From Epinephelus fuscoguttatus (lineage: Eukaryota > Chordata > Actinopteri > Perciformes > Serranidae): DNA of 64,000 bases. Both the position numbers and the translations under genes were made by a program. The stretch lies in assembly GCF_011397635.1 (NCBI RefSeq), contig NC_064769.1:17625207-17689206 (forward strand), written 5' to 3'. The notes beneath the pieces are model-generated. The model did no database searches. It saw only the letters and a list, made by a program, of their open reading frames with translations, and was not told the origin of the DNA. How positions within the stretch are numbered: position 1 is the stretch's first letter; the number at the start of each line of letters is the position of its first letter. This document shows, piece after piece, positions 1-12,500 of the stretch.

Positions 1-993
1 TGGTCATATGAGCAAAAAACCCATTCTGGGTGTTAAGTAGTCTCGGTTTATGGTTCCTGTCTTAGCAAAGAAAAAAGTAGTCATTTTGAGACATTGTGGT
101 ACTGTGCCTTTGATGCACCACCCTGACAGCTGCTCTGATTTTTGTTTTTGTGTCCTTTAAGTTACAACATAGCAACAAATAAAGCTTGCCAAGTGTCTGT
201 TGGACAGCCTTACAAGATCTGTGCTTCTTTGTTTGCATGAAATGAGGAAGACTTGTTTTGCTTCGTGGGACCTGTGGATGTATTGCCACCTTAAAGCTGT
301 TCCAGCCGTACACTTTGGTTGAGCATTACTTGCCGCTTTGCACCTCAGTGAGTATATGCGACACAGCAGTAGGTGAGGGTTTTATCTTGAAAGTAGATTC
401 AGCACCAACAGAGTACATCAAAGATAGATTCCACTTTGAAAATGCCTCAGACCCCCGTAAGCTGTGGGTTTAAAGTGCTGAAAAGAATCACAACACTGCT
501 TTGCTTTGGATGAATAAAAAAAAAACACTCTGTCCATCTCTGCCTGTTGATGTGCTTTTATTTCTGTCATGCCTGGTGTTTGGATTTGAGCAGCGCCTCG
601 TGTCATCCGTCTTCTTGGTGGCTCGTTGTGTGGTCGCAGCAGAAGAATTACCTGCGAAACACTCTTTGTCAGCTCGACGTGCAGAGAGCTCACAAACAAG
701 ACCATTTAGCTATTATTCCCTCTCAGTCACAGATACACACAGCAAAGCGAACGTTTATCAAGAAAAATGGGCGACTGTGGGAGAGGAGGAAAATAGGACA
801 GGTGGAGAGAGAGGCCGGGAGAGAGGGATGGTGGAAAGAGGAGAAGGAGGGGGGTTATTGTTGCCAGGGAGGGGTCATGGTGTCCCAGTGGAGAGAAATA
901 GTGGAAAACATCCGTAATTTTCACCGCGGGATCCCATGTAATTGAGTCATTTAAAATACAGATACAGAGCTGAATCAAAGCAAAGTGGCTTGT

Positions 994-1019
994 GGAGGAG
1001 GAGGAGGAGGAGGAGGAGG
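994..1019 (+). repeat. GGA trinucleotide microsatellite
   Basis: About eight uninterrupted GGA units ending in a G run. Confidence 0.95.
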
Positions 1020-2419
1020 GGGCTGCAAAGTAAAATGGAAGAGAGGTAAAAACAAGGAGGTAAAAGTGTATGTCTCCTATTATTGGACAAAGCTGGTCTG
1101 TTTATCCCTTTCATCTGTCAATCTTCTCTTTCAAGACAGGATGTTACCTGTCAGAGATTTTCGTTTGTTTGTTTGTCGTATATGTTACTCCTTCACCCCA
1201 TATCCACATACTCCTGTTTCCTGTTCTCTTTATTCACTCTCTGTTTTTCTTTTGCAGTAAATGCACTTTTTATTTTTCCCCTCTTGCGTTTTGTTATGTC
1301 AGTCTGGTTTTTCTGATGCTGATCATAGGTCTCTTATGATTTGCTTCTACACTTTGTTTTTTATATTTATATTTCGCAGAGATTCAAAATGAGTTAGCAA
1401 AGTTTCTACGTTAATATTCCTGAGTTAGCGCAAAAGTTCCAACCACACATTTAAAGAAATCAAACACCACTTAACAAAAACAGAATTACCTGCCGCTCGA
1501 ACAAAAGATTGAGAAATGATACAATTATATGGACAAAAGACAAAATCATGCTCGTCACAAGCTCCATTGGTGTGTGCGTGCACAGTATACCAACCATATG
1601 TGTAATAGCTGGTGGTGTTTTGCACATGGTTTAGTTTAAAGGTTCTGTGTGCGACATTCAAAGCATTAATATAGCAGCAAAACACTATGCGGAGTAGTGG
1701 TGTCCTGAGCAGAGAATGAAGTCAACTTTCCTCTGTGTTTTGTGATCTGAGCTTCTCTGTGGGTTGTTGTGGTAAACCAGTTTGGTTGTGCATGTATGTT
1801 AGTGCGTGTGTATCCCACTGGCTTGCTCATAGCTGCAGCTTTACAATGTGCTCATATGTAGGTTACAGCTGATACTGGGACGGTGTCATTGTAGAACCAA
1901 AGTGCACATCCTCCTGTTCCTCCCCGGTTAACACTGTTAGCTCTGTCAGTACTGTTGTCATTGTTTAGCGCTGTCTAAGGAGTTAGCATCGTTAGCTGCT
2001 AGCTGTAGACTCAGCCACCTCCAGGTTGAAACCTGCATCCAAACAGCTCACACACATTTCTGTATCGAGTCAATTTAAGTTAGGCTTGTTAATAACTTAA
2101 TTTAATTATTATGTATAGCACTTTTTTAAAACACCACCCCAAAGTGGTTAATGGGGAAATTTTGCACTCAAAGTCAGTTTACAAGTCTTTGAAAGCACCA
2201 CTGCATATGTGAAAAATGTATGAAGTTTTCTGTTGTTCCAGGAGAAGCTGTGCAAAAGCTGATCATTTGCCTCAAGGGATGTCACTTGAGTCAGCGCATA
2301 ATGTGGCTGAAGATAACAAGTTTGGAAATGAAACAAATTTTAGGATGTGTTGATAAAAAGAAGTGTCCTAGACCTTTTTAGTCTGCCCTTCTTCCTGCTT
2401 AAGGCTATTAGCCGCTACT

Positions 2420-2860
2420 AGCATCCTGGCTGGCACCAGACATCAAAATGACGTCAGAAAGATGTTGGACTCTTACATCGGACAGAAGTTACAATTTGGC
2501 TGGATGAAAATTGGGTCAATGATAATTTATCATCTAACAACTTGTGTGTGGACCTTACTGAAAGACGTTTTGCAGATGCTGGGTTTTGCTCTTTCTACTT
2601 TGCAACTAAATATTGTTATTCTACATCAAGATGATGGTGGCATGGGATGTTTGGAAGATGTTGGATTTTGGTTACTTAACAAAACAACTTAAAACCAACA
2701 AAATATAAACGTCATCTAGCGTCAGTATTCTACGTCAAAATTGACGTTGGCATCACACGTTTTCCTGACATTTTGGTCACCTGACTTCACAACCTGAATT
2801 CAACCAAATATCAGCATCTAAGGGCCTTGGTGTTCAGCTGGGATAACACACCTGAATCAA
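2420..2860. repeat. Probable dispersed repeat with internal TGACGTC-like motifs
   Basis: The stretch contains recurring phrases (ATCAAAATGACGTCAG, GTCAAAATTGACGT, ACCTGACTTCACAACCTGAA) typical of a high-copy fish interspersed repeat I recognise only loosely. The ends and class cannot be set from this copy. An open frame of 76 codons inside (2462-2692) has no recognisable domain. Confidence 0.4.
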
Positions 2861-3755
2861 CAACCAAACTGTTGGGACCAAGTTGCATTGTGGGTAATGT
2901 AGGCACTAAGTTTTTGAAAGGAAGAAAAATATGTTAAATAAAAAGACAGTATTTCTGGTTTTGTTGCATCAGTTTTGATCCTTTCTTTTTCACTCTTCAT
3001 CATGAGTCTGACAATGTTATGGGAAAGGTCATAGCACTGGTGAAGTGTATTTTCTAATGGACTACCAGAAAAATGTGAGAATAAAACCAAAACAAAATTT
3101 TAGAAAGGTGAGATTTAAATGACTTAAAAGATGCTACAGATTTTATTATTTTGTCCAGTGTGTTTTTCAGATATGACAAGTATGAATCTGTTCGAGCCAC
3201 TACCCTTTTATTTGCTGCTTCCCTCCGCATTAACAATATGTTCATGAATGAAAGCTGTGCAGGGATACCTCAGAGGTCTCTGGATGAAACACTATCCGTT
3301 TCTTGTATCCTGTCTTTAGAAATTTACGCCCATGGCAGAACCGTGGCAATTATAAAGCAATTACAGTTTCATATGGCCCGTTCTTTTGAGATTGACGAGG
3401 AGAGAGGCGGAGGTAAAAGCTCAGTAGTTAAAACGATTAAGTGTGCCAATATTGATGTTCCTTATTCCTAAATGCTCGCTTGTCCAGCTGGGCATGTATT
3501 CCACTTGCCTGACCACAAAAACATCACATTTTTTACTTCATTGGAAATGAAAAGAAAAGTGGATCAATTACTCCGAACGCGTTGATGATTTCTTGAACTT
3601 CTTATTCTTGAGAGACCAAATGCTTTGCTGAAGATGCACTCTGTTGACGACAGTGAACCCTGGGAACAAGAGTCTATTCTCCGCAAGACAATGACAGGGA
3701 GGAAGCTGTGTGTGCGTGTGTGTGACACTTGATCAGCCTGTGATGGTAACCAGAG

Positions 3756-3757
<2 letters not shown>

Positions 3758-3802
<45 letters not shown>
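3758..3802 (+). repeat. AC dinucleotide microsatellite
   Basis: About 22 uninterrupted AC units, preceded 30-40 bp upstream by a short TG-rich stretch, a typical fish microsatellite. Confidence 0.97.
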
Positions 3803-3804
<2 letters not shown>

Positions 3805-6379
3805 TTTGGTCAACGCAACCTCAGTTCCCACTGCTTGATTGGCAGGACGCCAGAGACCCACACCTGCTTTAACTGCCTTTACTTCCTCTGCTGTTTGACC
3901 AGATGGGGGCTGAATTCATAATAACTATCTATATGTGTGTGTGTTCTTGCGTCTGTGCTTATGTATGCATCGTCTGGCTGCATATGACGACCACCACCTG
4001 ACTCACCCTTTGATACCAGAGCTCTAAAATCATTTCCCAGCCACCTTGAATACATTGGACAGCACATGGTAGCAATATGTTAGCAGGATTGGGATCATAC
4101 TTCAGTCATGCTAAATTGGAGGTCTTCATTTAGAGGTGCTGGTCTGGGAACGGCCTTCAGCTCCCACTTAATTTTCTCTGCTTCTTTTTTGGAGGTGATA
4201 ACATGCCCAGAGGCTGACAGGGAAGGGAAATGGATATCTGTACGGATGTCTGTAAGACGCAGCACGCCAATCTGCTCGTCTCAAATTCGAGGCCAATCAT
4301 CCCTGTTCAAGCAGCTGCACGAACATGTTACATACATGTAACCACAGAGGGAGACACTTATTTAAGTGTGTTAGAAACAACACATATGTTATCAAATTTA
4401 CTACAAGCTCCAGGCCAGTGCATTTTCTTGTATTGCTTGTGCTTTCATGATTTAAAACTATACTTTTGGATGAGAGATCTAACAGATTTCTGCACTGGAT
4501 GCATTTGTCCTGAAGAAAAGCTTAATCAGGCACTCAGAAACAAACTGTAAATTGTTCCTAACTCTGCCGGACCACACATTCATCTCAGTCCTTCCTGGTC
4601 GGATTTTGCTCATTGAGGTTTGGACACAATTTATGGAGCAGGAACTGTTTTGCATAAACAGTTTGCAGCAATTTTACTTTCTTCTGTCTGTCTGGCTGCT
4701 GGCATTTTCCAGATGTGCAACAATAGATGTTTCCACATGTGCAGCAAGGAAGAAAACCAATATTCCTCAGTGTTCATTTTGTTGTGTCAGATGGGATTTC
4801 TCTTTTTTATTCAGACAGGAAAGCTTGCAATTTTAGGACTATAAATAGTAAGAGTCAGCTTAAAAATCCTATGTGGCTCTGGGAAGGAGCTACAAGAAGT
4901 ATGTTAGAGGAGTCTGTTTGTTTTTCATTTTCAACAAACAGTTTTTGATTAAATTAGATTAGTTTAAAGTCTTTATTGTCCCTTAGGAGCAATTTAGTTT
5001 GCAGCAGTAGTCAGCAGAAAGAAAATCACACAACACCAACATCATAAAATAATACAGTAAATAGACATAAGTACAAACAACAGACAACAGATGTCACCAC
5101 AATGTGAATTGCAATGGGACACTTCAGTGAGCGACTTGATTAAAACCCAGCTTGTTCAAAAACCCAACTGCTGATGGGACAAAACACCTCAAATATCTGT
5201 TCAATTTGGCCCTTCAAGGAAATGTAAAATCATGATGCTATAGTGTCCTGGAGCAAGGCATGCTGCTGCTCTGAAGCTGGCCTCTCCTTGAAATGGAGAG
5301 AGGTGCGAAATGTGTAGTTTTTGTCACACAACACAATAACCCAGATGCTGGAAGATTTGAGGGAGCGTGCCAGTCGCGTACTGACTGCAGGACTGTCCAC
5401 CAGAGATATTGCATGTAAATTGAATAAATGAATAACCCTAACCCTAACCCAAATAAATACAAGCCGTAATAGCAGCATAAAACACTCATGCAATATGTAA
5501 ATATAAATGTAACCCTCTTTGGGTACTTAGCAGGATACAACAATTGTTTCCTCCTCTTCATTTAATTTTTACCAACATGGCAAGACAGTACTAACGCATT
5601 CTCACTTAGGGAGTACAGTAACTTCTCCTCACTGTTTAGCACGAGGCACTCACTCTCTCTTGTGTCTCACTCAAACCTGTCCCCACAAAACAATGGCAGG
5701 TAGGAACCAATTAGCTCATAACCAAGGGAATACAATGACTCCACTTAGGCACTGCACATGAAAATACAAATGAAACAATATACAATGAATGAACAATAAA
5801 TGACAATAGAACTCAACAATGCTGAATCTATTCCTATGTAAATATAAATAATGTATCCATTAATAAACAACACAGTATCTTAAGTAATAAAAATAACCCA
5901 AAAATATAATGTGTGCAGTAATTATGGTTACATATATATAAAAATACTCTGTTACAAGCAAAAGTCCAGCATTCAAAATATTAGACTACTTGAAAAAAAG
6001 CACAAAAGTATTTGCATCAACATATACTAAAATACCAAAAGTAAAACTACTCACTATACAGAATAATATATATTAGTGGGATATAATTATTGATACATTA
6101 ATTTGTACATCAGTTTAATGTAGAAGCTGGTAAAGATGGGGCTAATTCAAATTACATCATATACTGCTTGATAAATTAACCTATATTAATACATAATTGT
6201 GTTTTAGGGTGGTTAATTTATAGTTTTTATTAATAATTTAAAATTACCAAAGTAACTAACAGATGTAGCTGTCAAATAAATGTAGTGGAGTAGATGTATA
6301 AAGTATTATTTTTATACCTCTTTATACTTCTACACACACACACATTATGCTACAATGCTATGCTACATATATGCTATAC

Positions 6380-6498
6380 ATGCTATATATGGTCTTCGGT
6401 CAACTCGCGAGATCATCTGGCTCGCGGAGCTTTGGCATGGCACGTGTGCTGTTCTTTTCTTTTTTTTTTTTAAGTGTGGCTCTCAGCTGCCGAGGCGG
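6380..6498 (+). promoter_or_regulatory. fubp3: Probable fubp3 promoter and 5' UTR
   Basis: GC- and CpG-richer sequence begins abruptly at about 6400 after roughly 900 bp of AT-rich DNA, and continues about 300 bp into intron 1. This suits a TATA-less housekeeping promoter. The frame upstream of the ATG cluster stays open back to an ATG at 6355, but that stretch reads like non-coding DNA (a poly-phenylalanine run from a T tract) and is not in the family, so I treat it as UTR. The transcription start cannot be fixed from sequence. Confidence 0.5.
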
Positions 6499-6507
6499 AT
6501 GATGATG

Positions 6508-9500
6508 ATGGCGGAGCTGGTTCAGGGACAGGCCTCGGTGGCTCAGCCCGGAACGAAAGATGACTTCGCAGACACGATACGCCGGGTCCGACAGGTAAAA
6601 TGCTCTCGAGCGAACCCAGGTGTAGCGCTTTCGGACCACGAACTGCGTGTTTGCATGTGGAGCAGGGCAGGACTTTGGTCGGGGCACCCCGGACCCCCTA
6701 CTACAAACACTCCTCATGCACCCAGCAAGCTAGCAAGCTAACGTTAAGTAGCCGAGACAGCATAGCTGAGAGGACAGATTAGAGTTTACACGGGACAGAA
6801 GACGCGTTAAGTAACCGTGTCAAAGCTGTCAAAACGACCACACGAGCCTGGTCTAGCGCAAAACACGAAGGCCTCTGGTCGTGTCGAAGTTTGGGCAACT
6901 TTAGTAAGTTAAGCCGACACACTGCAACCTGTTGTCAAGCCACAGAAGTTGCAGTTAGCTTAGCTTGCTAACTTACTACCACAAGTTTGATACCTCGCAG
7001 GTTGACCCGCAACGTGACTGAAGCAGATATTCAGCTCGGATATGAAACCTCAACACCTGAGCTGCCTGACACGCTGTCAAAAAGTTAGCCTGCTAGTTTT
7101 AAAGTCCTGAGTTAGCTTTAGTATCACCGGCTGTTGCCCCAGTTAAAGAGACACACTGAGAGCTTAATCAGTGATCACATGCGACACCAACGTTTAGACG
7201 CCCCCGTTTCTCTTACTTAACTCAAAAATAAGCCTGTGTGTAAAACTCAAAGCGTATTTTTTAGCGTCTAATAATAAATGTGCGTAAGCTAGCGAGCTGA
7301 GCTGGTGTTAGCTAGCTAGCATGTGTGGTACTATGTGTCCTGGCGTTGGAGTAAGGCCATGTAATGTAACGTCATCTGTTCAAATAAGCCCCCCTCCTCT
7401 CCTCCTGTTGAGCACACTTGGATTTTTCCATTGCTGCCTGGAAAATACCTGGAAAAATATATTTAAAATACAATCTACACTTCCTTGTCCCCCCTTTTAC
7501 ATAATATTGCTTAGATTCAGATAGTGACTGCAGCAGATATAGCACTATAGTTAGGTAGAGCTGCATCAAGTAGAGCTGTAATATAAGATTAGTATGAAGT
7601 GACTGCAGTTAATAGTCTGTAAATTGGACTTTAGTCATACAGCTACCAGTTGAGCTTTCCCCCCATGTAGATTATAACCTAGATATGAACAAATAGTCTG
7701 TCCCTGCATGTTTTAATCCCTTAATTCGTATGAGGATAAAAAGATGTGCACAAATATCTTTCATAACAGATGCGGACTTTTATGCTCATTATCAGTACAT
7801 ATGAAAATACAGGTACATTTTGAACACACCTCGATTGATGTTTAAAGTACATGTCACTGTCATTCAGTTCCTGTTATGAGGCTTTTAGAGCCCTCCATAA
7901 ACCCTCCACCTTCTCACATGTATGCTCGCACCACATTTCAGTTCGAAACAAAAAGCTGCCACCAGAAAGGAGGAACATTTCAATATAGCCTCTTAGCAAC
8001 ATGCAACAACAAGTAGGTTACAAGGCATTTAATTGTGGGCATTATTAATTGCAGAAAGCCATATACACTGTCATTAATAATCAAAAATAATCATAAGGAT
8101 GAATCGCATATTAACCCCGTACAAGACGCTTTTCATGTCTGCCACATTGTGGATTTTGACATGCAAGTGCCTCTATGCACTGTACAGAAAAGGGAAGTCC
8201 TCGTTGTTTTGTGTGTTATCATATGACATTATTGTGGCATAAGTCAAAGAGGTAGGAAATGGAGGCCTTGCACGAATGCTGTTGTACACTGATCATGGCT
8301 GCAGGCAAAAAAAATCACAGACTTTGTCTTTTGCTAAATACTTTTCCTTGACCTCGATGGAAAACGTCATGAGATCAAGGAAAGACATGAAGGAGAATTC
8401 ATAAGGACTTAAGAAAGACACTAAGATAATCTGACTGCACTTACACTAGGCTTAATAATACTATGATGGTGGATGTTACTGACGTGGGTCACTCCAAATG
8501 TTGCTGCTGCAAGGCATTGTGGGATGGCATTATCTCCTTTAATAAAGAATGGTCCAGTGTACCCTTTGCTAAAGATGATTTTAAAAAAGAAGCACTGAAG
8601 CGTCTTTCCTTAGCATTTAGAGAATTGGATCAGCTCTGATCATGGCTGCCCCTGAGATACTTTTGGGTCATTTCACCCAGTTAGGAACCTCCTGAGCAAA
8701 AAAAAAAAAAAAAAGACTGTTCGACCGCAGCCCGTGTGTGTGCGGTGTGGGTTCCCAGAGATGCAATTATAGCACTCGCCTGCTTCTCCCTACTTGAGGA
8801 TAGAGCTGCAATGATTCATTGTTATGTTTTCAACCATTAAATGAATCACCAGCTAATTTGTTTATCAATTAATCAACTAAGTATTTATTTGTCTTTACTC
8901 CTTGACGACAGTAAACTGAATGTATTTGGGTTGTGGACAAAACAAGACATTTGAGGACTCCAGCTTGGGCTTGGGCTGGGTTTAACATTTTCTGACATTT
9001 TTTAGACCAAACAACTAATCGATTAATTGAGGAAATAATCGTCAGATTGAGTTTCAGTCCTTCACGGGGAGCAGCCAGTGAGAGTGACTGACATTTAAAG
9101 CTTTAAACTGCCCAAGCTGTACAAGCTGAAATTGCTTTGTAATGCATTTCATGATAACTGCTCTGTTTTTTGTTGTTTTAACTAAACAATTATCAGAGCA
9201 AGCAAAAGCAAACACACAATTGCGCAAAGGTCCATTAACTTGTTAGCCTTAATCACCAGATGTTGACCTCTGCAGCATGCCTCCCATTTGCCTCCCATTT
9301 GCTAATTATTGTATTTTGCCTCCTGCATGCTGTTTCTGGTCTGTTATTTATTTATTTACTTTTTTAAATTGCCACTGTCTCAGTGTCACTAAATGTACCC
9401 ATTTTGATCCTAAACATAACTATTAACATTAACCCTCTGTAAACCAGTAAAACAATGCACACTTTTAAAATGTAAAAACCACACAGTGAAAGTGAGTGTC

Positions 9501-12500
9501 ACAAGTAGTGTAGATCACTGCAGATACAGTTGTGCCACATTGCCCAGTGGACGAGGTGTTCCTGGACCCTAAATATAACCTATACATACTTTCTTTGCCA
9601 TGTGACCACATGTCACATGATTTTGTTTGTCTTATTTTTAGACAAATCTGACATTTAAGTACATATTTCAAGGCTGAAGGTATGAAACCTGACTGTAGCT
9701 GCTATTAAAGGTGTTAAAAAGTTTTTTTTCTATATTTCAGCAAAGATTGCATTCTAGAAGTGTGTTGGACTTGGAAGCCAGTCCGGTCCACAGTGGTGTT
9801 TACCCAGAGGCCTCAGTGGTTATTGAGGGGTTTGTACTGTAAGCTAGACAGTTTGTAATGAACAGTTTGCCACAAAATCCACCAGTCCGCATTGCTGTAA
9901 ACCTGACTCGACTGCTGCAAGACACCACTGTAACAAATATGTGCAAGCAAATGCATGTTTGATTATATGTCATGCACTCAGGTAAATCAGCATCTGACAG
10001 AGTAAATTTGGGTTACCATAGTTATTTTAGATGCTTTGAACCTCTAAGCTGGCAAGACTTCATTTATACTTGGTGTTTTATTACATAAAAAAGATTTCTG
10101 TAAAGTTTAAGTGACCCAAAACAACTACAACAAAGACTACATCCACACTAAACCATTTAAAATGACAAAAAAACATGCGTCCACACTAGTATTTCTGGGT
10201 CGTTTTCGTTAAAGATCCCAACCCAAAGTGTAGAGAAATGGTCCAATCTCTTATTTGTCCTCTTCTCAGTTTGAAATACCAAAACAATGAATCTCAGCGG
10301 ACACCTCGAAAGAAGCAGGACAGACAAAACCTGCATAGTCTAGTCTGCTTAGTCTCAGCCTGTTAACGCTTGTTAGCATGATTTTAGATATTCAAACTTA
10401 CATATTTTTTTCTGTTTCAGAGAAATATATAAATGATGTCTGAAAGGAGAGCAAGTAAAACACAGTAATTTCATCTTGGCTCATAAATACTGCAAGTTCA
10501 ACAGCAGCCAGCTGCGCCGTGGTCCTGATAGAATCATTGCTTTACAATCGCAGTGTTGTCTGACAAAATAAACATCAATACAGGTTAATGGTAAAAGCTG
10601 CACCGTGTGTTCTCCTGTATTGATGTTTAAAATGATTGATCGCAGTGAAAGTTAGAGGCGACAGCAAGTTTCTTTTTTACTATAATGCCACACAACCCCC
10701 ACCCCCCACCCCCCACCCCCCCGCCTGTGACCGGGCAGACTTATGTCATCTCTGTGGGAAAGCTTTGTTTTCCCTGTACATACTAAAACACAAAGCTGGC
10801 ATTTTACATTTATCTACTGTGGAGATTATTTTGACTTTGTGAGGATGGAGGGCCAAAAATGGAGAGAAAAAGATGTATTTTTAAATATAGCAAGTTTAAT
10901 ATGGACGAAGTGCATTCCAGCAGTCAGTAGTCCTTCACACTGAGCCTCCATCTGCACAGATGCATGTGTTTAAATCATAGTTATTATGAAAAACTCAGTG
11001 TGTGCTAATGGAAGTAACTGCCTCTCACTTAACAAGCAATAGATAAATGTATATGTAATGGTCAATAGCCAACTTAATGTTGCATCAGCAATTTTATCAG
11101 CAGTTAATTTGTAATTTATAAAACAAGATAATTATGTTCTAAACAAAACTTGGAAACTAAATTCAATATGTCAATAAAAATACTGCGAAAACAATGACAT
11201 CCTACACCAACACTGTGACAGACACAGCTCATAAAACAGGCAGGTGTACGGCGACATACTTCTCAGGCATCTGTCAAGCTGTAGTGAACCATAACTCGGA
11301 GAAACACTAATTTCACTCTAAGTTTAAGCATCTTCTCGTCGGCCTTTCAGGTTGTTTGACATGCTTAGCTCCAGAAATGTCACGGAAAACAGCAACCCCA
11401 CACCTGCTTCCTTTTCTGCCTCTCTATTTTCATCGCGCCCCTCTCACTTCCACTGGTAGGCTCTGAAGTAGATAATCATCCCTGAAGGTGATGGAAGACT
11501 CTAATTGCTGTCACTATATTTTCATATTGTGAAAGAAATTCCAGTCAGGCACAGATGTCAATTTAGTGCAATTTTCTGAAATGCTATACTTTTGTATGGA
11601 AGGAGAGGTGGCAGATTAACGGGTAGTGGAAAATGCTGTTGGCGCTCTTGTGCAGCGCAACAGTAGATTTAAATGTCCATCAACGTAGAACACGAGCATC
11701 TACTTTAGGTTAGTAAGTGGATGATTTTAAAAGTAGACGTAGATTGGTTTTTATCTAAGCTGTAATGCAAATAAGTGTACTCTTCTTGAAGGTGTATGCA
11801 GGAGTTGGACACTCTCAGTCACAACATGTAGAGAAATGTGTCTCAGAAGTGGCCAGTGATCTTTACCTGGGCTAACAGTGTATTGATTGTGATCTGCAAA
11901 AGTAAGCATTGACTACATGATTAATTTGACTGTGTTCTTACAACATGTGAATTGTTTACAAGCGGTTTTAAACAGATTATTCCCCTCTTGTAAATAAAAA
12001 TTGCTGATTTTATGAAACTCCATTATTGATGCAAGCTCTTTGTACAGTTCAAAATGGCAGCAACCAGGCTCTGTTGCTTTGTGCAGACGATGTGTTAGCC
12101 TTGATGTAGTGTTGCCTCCTGTTATTGTAACTTCTTTGATACAGTTAAAGATAAAATGGACACAAATTACAAGTAAAATGACCATAAAATTGAATCTTCG
12201 CCTATTTGGTAGCACTCAAAACAAAACTCCATCCATTTTCCAGATAGAATATTTTCATTGAGCCAATCAAAAGAGTGTAAGATCACTGTCATTTTGAAAC
12301 CCTCCGACTGCCTCTTGAAACAGGATCAACAGCCTACACTAATAGCTTGAATAAGGAACTACTGTATTGTTTTAGGTAGCACTCATACCTGTCGTAACTT
12401 TCTGGCAAATCCAATCTGTTTGGGAATTGACGTGTGCCGTGATGATCTGTGTCATTTGTCAGTGAAAGTATAGAAAAGTTAGGTTAGTCAGTCGTCAGAG

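Larger units (their letters stand above)
1..6379. other. Region upstream of fubp3: no gene recognised
   Basis: No conserved protein is seen in any frame. The stretch holds a GGA microsatellite, a dinucleotide repeat, a probable dispersed repeat near 2.4-2.86 kb, and AT-rich DNA from about 5.5 to 6.4 kb. A block near 4950-5400 opens with a phrase of the type seen at 3' ends of fish non-LTR retroelements (stock phrase near 4970, TCTTTATTGTCCCTTAGG). Positions 880-980 and 3290-3420 are complex, low-repeat stretches that could be conserved non-coding DNA, but nothing proves it. Confidence 0.5.

Noticed and set aside
501-945. Two overlapping open frames of 130-140 codons
   Set aside because: Overlapping frames in purine-rich DNA with GGA-type repeats; composition explains the openness.
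5434-5456. CCCTAA telomere-like units
   Set aside because: Only about three units; too short for an interstitial telomere and common by chance.
6355-6498. In-frame N-terminal extension of fubp3
   Set aside because: Encodes a Phe run from a T tract and AT-rich sequence unlike any FUBP; the family starts at MAELVQ.
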